From Biscogniauxia marginata (taxonomy: Eukaryota > Ascomycota > Sordariomycetes > Xylariales > Xylariaceae), in the NCBI GenBank assembly GCA_022695795.1, contig MU404059.1:372001-436000 (forward strand): 64,000 nt of DNA. Reading direction: 5' to 3'. This document shows, in pieces, positions 60,979 through 64,000 of the stretch. Under the pieces are notes generated by a model, which had not been told where the DNA came from, made no database searches, and saw only the letters and a program-made list of their open reading frames with translations. The position numbers were made by a program, and so were the translations under genes. Each line of letters opens with the position of its first letter. Position 1 is the stretch's first letter.

Positions 60979-62439
60979 TTACCAAGTCGGCGAGATGACA
61001 TAGTCTCTCCGGTGCGCCTTATCAGCCTGCCTGAAGGTATCAATGGTGCCCTCTACCCCTTGTGACCCAACAGACCAAATGCCTTCGTCAACCAGCTTGC
61101 GCCAATGGTCCAACAAACGTTCCAGCCGTTGAGGGCGGTAGTAGTCGCCGCCGAAAGGTTTGTATCCATGTTGGAACAACTCGGTCACCGTCCCCGTTCC
61201 AACAAACGACCCGTCGCTCTTCTGCGCGCCCGCACCCGGGTCCCCAACGTCGCCCTCCAAGCCGTACGGCAGCAACAGCCGAAACCCCTCCTCGGCGTTG
61301 TCAAAAGCATTCCTCTCAACTGACTCACTGTAGACACCGACAGGGATTTGAGACGGTACGGGCGAGTTGGCAGACATCGCGCGGAAGTTGTTGCAGAATG
61401 GGCTTGACGATCCCGTCAAGTCGGCCTTAAGCTCACCTCTCGCGGCGGGAAAGAGGCATACTGGTGGTATGGCCTGCGGGTCACGCGGCAGCCTGGTGAA
61501 GGGCTGCGATGCTGCGAACTCAGGCGCGTCTGGAGGGGGGAGAAGGAGGCCCGGAGCGATGCAGCGGAACTGGGGGCGGCGGGCACGGGACAGAAAGTCG
61601 CGTGCAAAGCAAGGCTTGGGTACCGACGCTGCGTCTAGGGCGGAGGGCGCGAGCAGTGGTTCAGGTTCGACTGCATTGGTGGTAGTACTGGTTGGTAGCA
61701 GCAGCGGCAAGATGCGCGCCTCGATAGCATCGCACAGCCGATCCCACGCACGGAGGCAAGCAGCCACCTGAGCCTCGCTGTAGGGCCGCCATTCCCAGGG
61801 CCCAATCTTTTCGCTGGCGAATAGGGCCGGCGCGTCCCTAGGCGAGGCCGTAATCTTGCCGAGACGAATAAGGTCGATCCAGTTGGAGAGGACAGTCTCG
61901 AGAGGATACCAAAGCGATGGGTGCGCCTCGACGGGTAGCGCATAGTCGTAATCGTCTATGTGCATGAAGACGGCGGCGCGATGACAGCCTTGGTGGTAGA
62001 ATAGGCCGCCGCCAAATTCTCCGCCCTGGCCAATGTTGGGGAAGTACAAGCACACTAGGCTGTCTGCTGGCTCGTCGAACAAGTTGGCCGTCAGGTCGGC
62101 GAAAAGTTCGTTAGGGTCGGAGAGTCCATTGGCCCAGAAGAAGAAGGGTGTGGGCTCGGGATCATCAGCAGGAGGTAGTATGGCGGCGGCGAGGAAGGCC
62201 ACTAGCGAGGGGTGGAGCCGTGGGCGGAGAGCCTCAGCTGCAGCACCGTGGGTGGTGAAAAAGGTGTTGTTACCATGCAGACTAGCTGGTGTACGGCCTT
62301 CAGAAACCCTGGTGTAGTGCACGAGGTAGTTGTGGAGAGCTGCGCATCGTGCATAATCCATCCCGGGCAAGTCGGCGCGGGCTGGGTTGTCCGCTGTAAC
62401 CAGCAGGCCGTCCACGTTAGGAAGTTGTGAAGCATCCAT
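60979..62439 (-). CDS. Hypothetical protein, 486 residues, single exon
   Basis: An open frame from ATG at 62439 to TAA at 60979. I do not recognise the family. The composition is that of a globular soluble protein rich in Pro, Ala, Leu, Asp and Trp/Tyr, without signal peptide or membrane helix. Striking segments are FFFWANGLSDPNELFADL (about 99-116), CLYFPNIGQGGEFGGGLFYHQG, VFMHIDDYDYALPVEAHPSLWYP, and the end element VEGTIDTFRQADKAHRRDYV, ISPTW. Acidic and aromatic clusters with His (HIDDYDY) could form a binding site, but no enzyme motif is recognisable. Biased GC, the long frame and orderly sequence make a real gene likely. It is head to head with the photolyase gene across 1.0 kb, so the two may share promoter elements, including light control. 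Confidence 0.72.
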   Translation of the reverse strand: MDASQLPNVDGLLVTADNPARADLPGMDYARCAALHNYLVHYTRVSEGRTPASLHGNNTFFTTHGAAAEALRPRLHPSLVAFLAAAILPPADDPEPTPFFFWANGLSDPNELFADLTANLFDEPADSLVCLYFPNIGQGGEFGGGLFYHQGCHRAAVFMHIDDYDYALPVEAHPSLWYPLETVLSNWIDLIRLGKITASPRDAPALFASEKIGPWEWRPYSEAQVAACLRAWDRLCDAIEARILPLLLPTSTTTNAVEPEPLLAPSALDAASVPKPCFARDFLSRARRPQFRCIAPGLLLPPPDAPEFAASQPFTRLPRDPQAIPPVCLFPAARGELKADLTGSSSPFCNNFRAMSANSPVPSQIPVGVYSESVERNAFDNAEEGFRLLLPYGLEGDVGDPGAGAQKSDGSFVGTGTVTELFQHGYKPFGGDYYRPQRLERLLDHWRKLVDEGIWSVGSQGVEGTIDTFRQADKAHRRDYVISPTW

Positions 62440-63448
62440 GATTCACCTAGACTAGTGCTTTCACCCGAGTGCCCAAGTTTTGCAGATGATCCGGGTCCTC
62501 GACGGCTCCGTTTGAAAGAAAACGACCTGATCGTCCGTGTCGTTGACTGCAATAAGACCCAGGGCGCTCGGGCTCGAGTAATCTCTATATTACAACGAAA
62601 AAGAATTGCGTGAGGAAAGAAAGGTTCCTCACACTGCCAGCGAGCTACATACATTTCTTAAGTACTAGAACTAAGCCGTGGCAACGCATTTATCCGAATA
62701 GCTTCACCACAGCAACTGCAATATGCTACTACAATAGCAATGGCTGTGACAGTCCGGTCCCATTATAGAACCGAGGCCTGGCGCTTACAAGTTTATAGTT
62801 TATAAGGAGTATAAAAAACTAATAAAAAGTATAAAAAAAAATTGATAGGTAGGTAATTAATAAAACTTTATAGGCCGACATCTTGAGATTCAAGGGGCGA
62901 AAGACTTACCGGTCCCGGCTGGTTCCCGCGCTAGGCTGAGAAGCCCTGGTTACTCTTTGTGGAGAACATCTCCAGAGCATGGGAGTTCCCGAACTTTGGG
63001 ACTGGAAAGAAGAATAATCTAGAAGACACAGTCTCTATGTTAGCCTCCTGTATCAAGCTTCATTGGCTCATCCACTTTCCTAATACGTACCTAAGTTGAA
63101 GTAGTAGATTCCCGCGCACTCCTCATAGGACTCGCTGCATATGCAATATTTGCTGGCATGTAAATGTGTGGTCAGCAACACAATGCTTCTCCTCTCCTTG
63201 CTTCTTGTCTTATGCTAGCTTAGCACAAGACTGGTAGGACTCCCCTGCCTTGTTTATAGGGGCTGGTCGTGTTTAGAACTAAACAGTGGCTGGGGTCTTG
63301 ACATCATGGACTCTCAGCCTGAGACTAGAGCTCTAGCTTCCAAGCCTCTAACCTACTTATGTTGCGCAACGATGGCTTCGAGTGAAACCTCGAACCATGC
63401 TCGCCTCACTGCCGTCTACACGCCGACGAAACGTGTGTATTCGCGACG
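62440..63448. other. Divergent promoter between the 486-residue ORF and the photolyase
   Basis: About 1.0 kb with no gene. An AT-rich block at about 62795-62870 lies in the middle. An upstream ORF of the photolyase gene begins at 63372. Confidence 0.55.
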
Positions 63449-63467
63449 ATGGGGAAACCACGTGTGA
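63372..63467 (+). promoter_or_regulatory. Upstream ORF overlapping the photolyase start
   Basis: ATG at 63372 opens a 31-codon frame that ends at TGA 63465-63467, past the main ATG at 63449 and in another frame. If it lies in the mRNA leader, it would limit initiation at the main ATG. Confidence 0.5.
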
Positions 63468-64000
63468 TATATTGGTTCCGAACAGATCTCCGACTTCACG
63501 ACTCTCCTGCTCTGAAAGCGGCCCTTGACTTAGAACCTACTGTCCTATGGCCGATTTTCACTTGGGATCCTCACTATGTTTACCGCGCGAAGGGTGGTGT
63601 AAATAGATGGCAGTATTTGTTAGTCACTGTCTCAATGCCACATTAACGATGGGCCACTCGACTAATAATGCGTAAGACTCGACTGTCAGAATGATCTTTC
63701 GGCATCCATTCATGAACGAAATCCCAGGTCTAAACTCTTCGTACTACGCGAAGCTCCACAAACCCTCTTCCCGAAGCTGTTCAAAGCGTGGAATGTCACA
63801 CATCTCGTCTTCGAGAAAGACACCGACACGTACGCTCGGGACAGGGATAACGTGATCAAAAACCTAGCGAAGAAAGCTGGTGTAGAGGTAATTACAAGGT
63901 ATGGAAGAACACTATGGGATAGTGACGAAGTCGTCGCCAAGAATGGCGGTAAGCCGACTATGTCTATAACTCAGCTTCAAGCAGCTGGCCACAAAGTAGG
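63449..64000 (+). CDS. cry1: Cryptochrome/(6-4) photolyase, N-terminal part only
   Basis: Exons 63449-63618 and 63677 to the window edge, phase 2 junction (58-nt intron, GTTAGT donor), about 164 residues visible. The start MGKPRVIYWFRTDLRLHDSPAL is given here in part only: the element IYWFRTDLRLHD is the antenna-side signature of the photolyase/cryptochrome superfamily. Also seen are PIFTWDP, NRWQYLLDCQNDL, LREAPQTLFP, FEKDTDTYARDRD and KPTMSITQL. This matches the fungal (6-4) photolyase/CRY1 group more than class I CPD photolyases or DASH. Family knowledge: FAD flavoproteins that repair UV (6-4) photoproducts and, in some fungi, also regulate light responses. The FAD-binding C-terminal half is outside the window. 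An earlier exon end at 63621 or 63625 would break the frame. Confidence 0.88.

Overview
The window is nuclear DNA of a filamentous ascomycete (Pezizomycotina). The gene set and intron style suggest a Sordariomycete, but this is an inference from recognised gene families, not from a marker sequence. Introns are short (about 42-190 nt) with GTRNGT donors, CTAAC/CTAAT-like branch sites and YAG acceptors. Genes stand singly on both strands, separated by AT-rich or pyrimidine-rich spacers full of microsatellites and dispersed TAGG/CCTA tetranucleotides. Most spliced models below were rebuilt by hand: exon phases were checked, and spliced lengths come out as whole numbers of codons.

Left part (1-20 kb): 5' end of the CLU1/TIF31 gene (-), truncated by the window edge; a 967-residue hypothetical protein (+); a 4.5-kb spacer with a G27 / 10-N gap / C18 structure; a ferric reductase (+); a yippee-family zinc protein (+); an SLC35F6-like membrane transporter (-); a DUF2985-like membrane protein (-).

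Middle (20-35 kb): a gene-poor stretch with possible coding relics; tRNA-splicing endonuclease subunit Sen15 (+), tail to tail with a seven-exon zinc alcohol dehydrogenase (-), the two stops only 11 nt apart; a 7-kb spacer; then a C2H2 zinc-finger protein (+).

Right part (36-64 kb): calpain-like protease PalB/Rim13 (-), the alkaline pH signalling protease; a peroxisomal Ant1-type adenine nucleotide carrier (+); ribosomal protein L29 (+); Vts1/Smaug SAM-domain RNA-binding protein (+); TFIIIC subunit Tfc4 (+); a small VOC/glyoxalase protein (+); the cell-end SH3 protein Tea4/Bud14 (-); a 486-residue hypothetical protein (-); and, head to head with it, the start of a (6-4) photolyase/cryptochrome gene (+), truncated by the window edge.

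This is a core-genome housekeeping and signalling neighbourhood, not a biosynthetic cluster: neighbours do not share a pathway. I saw no intact transposon, tRNA, rRNA or CRISPR array. I did not find a convincing new system. The most useful leads are the unrecognised ORFs, the degraded coding-like block near 21.5 kb, the in-frame intron of vts1, the upstream ORFs, and recurring perfect 11-15 bp tandem duplications in spacers.
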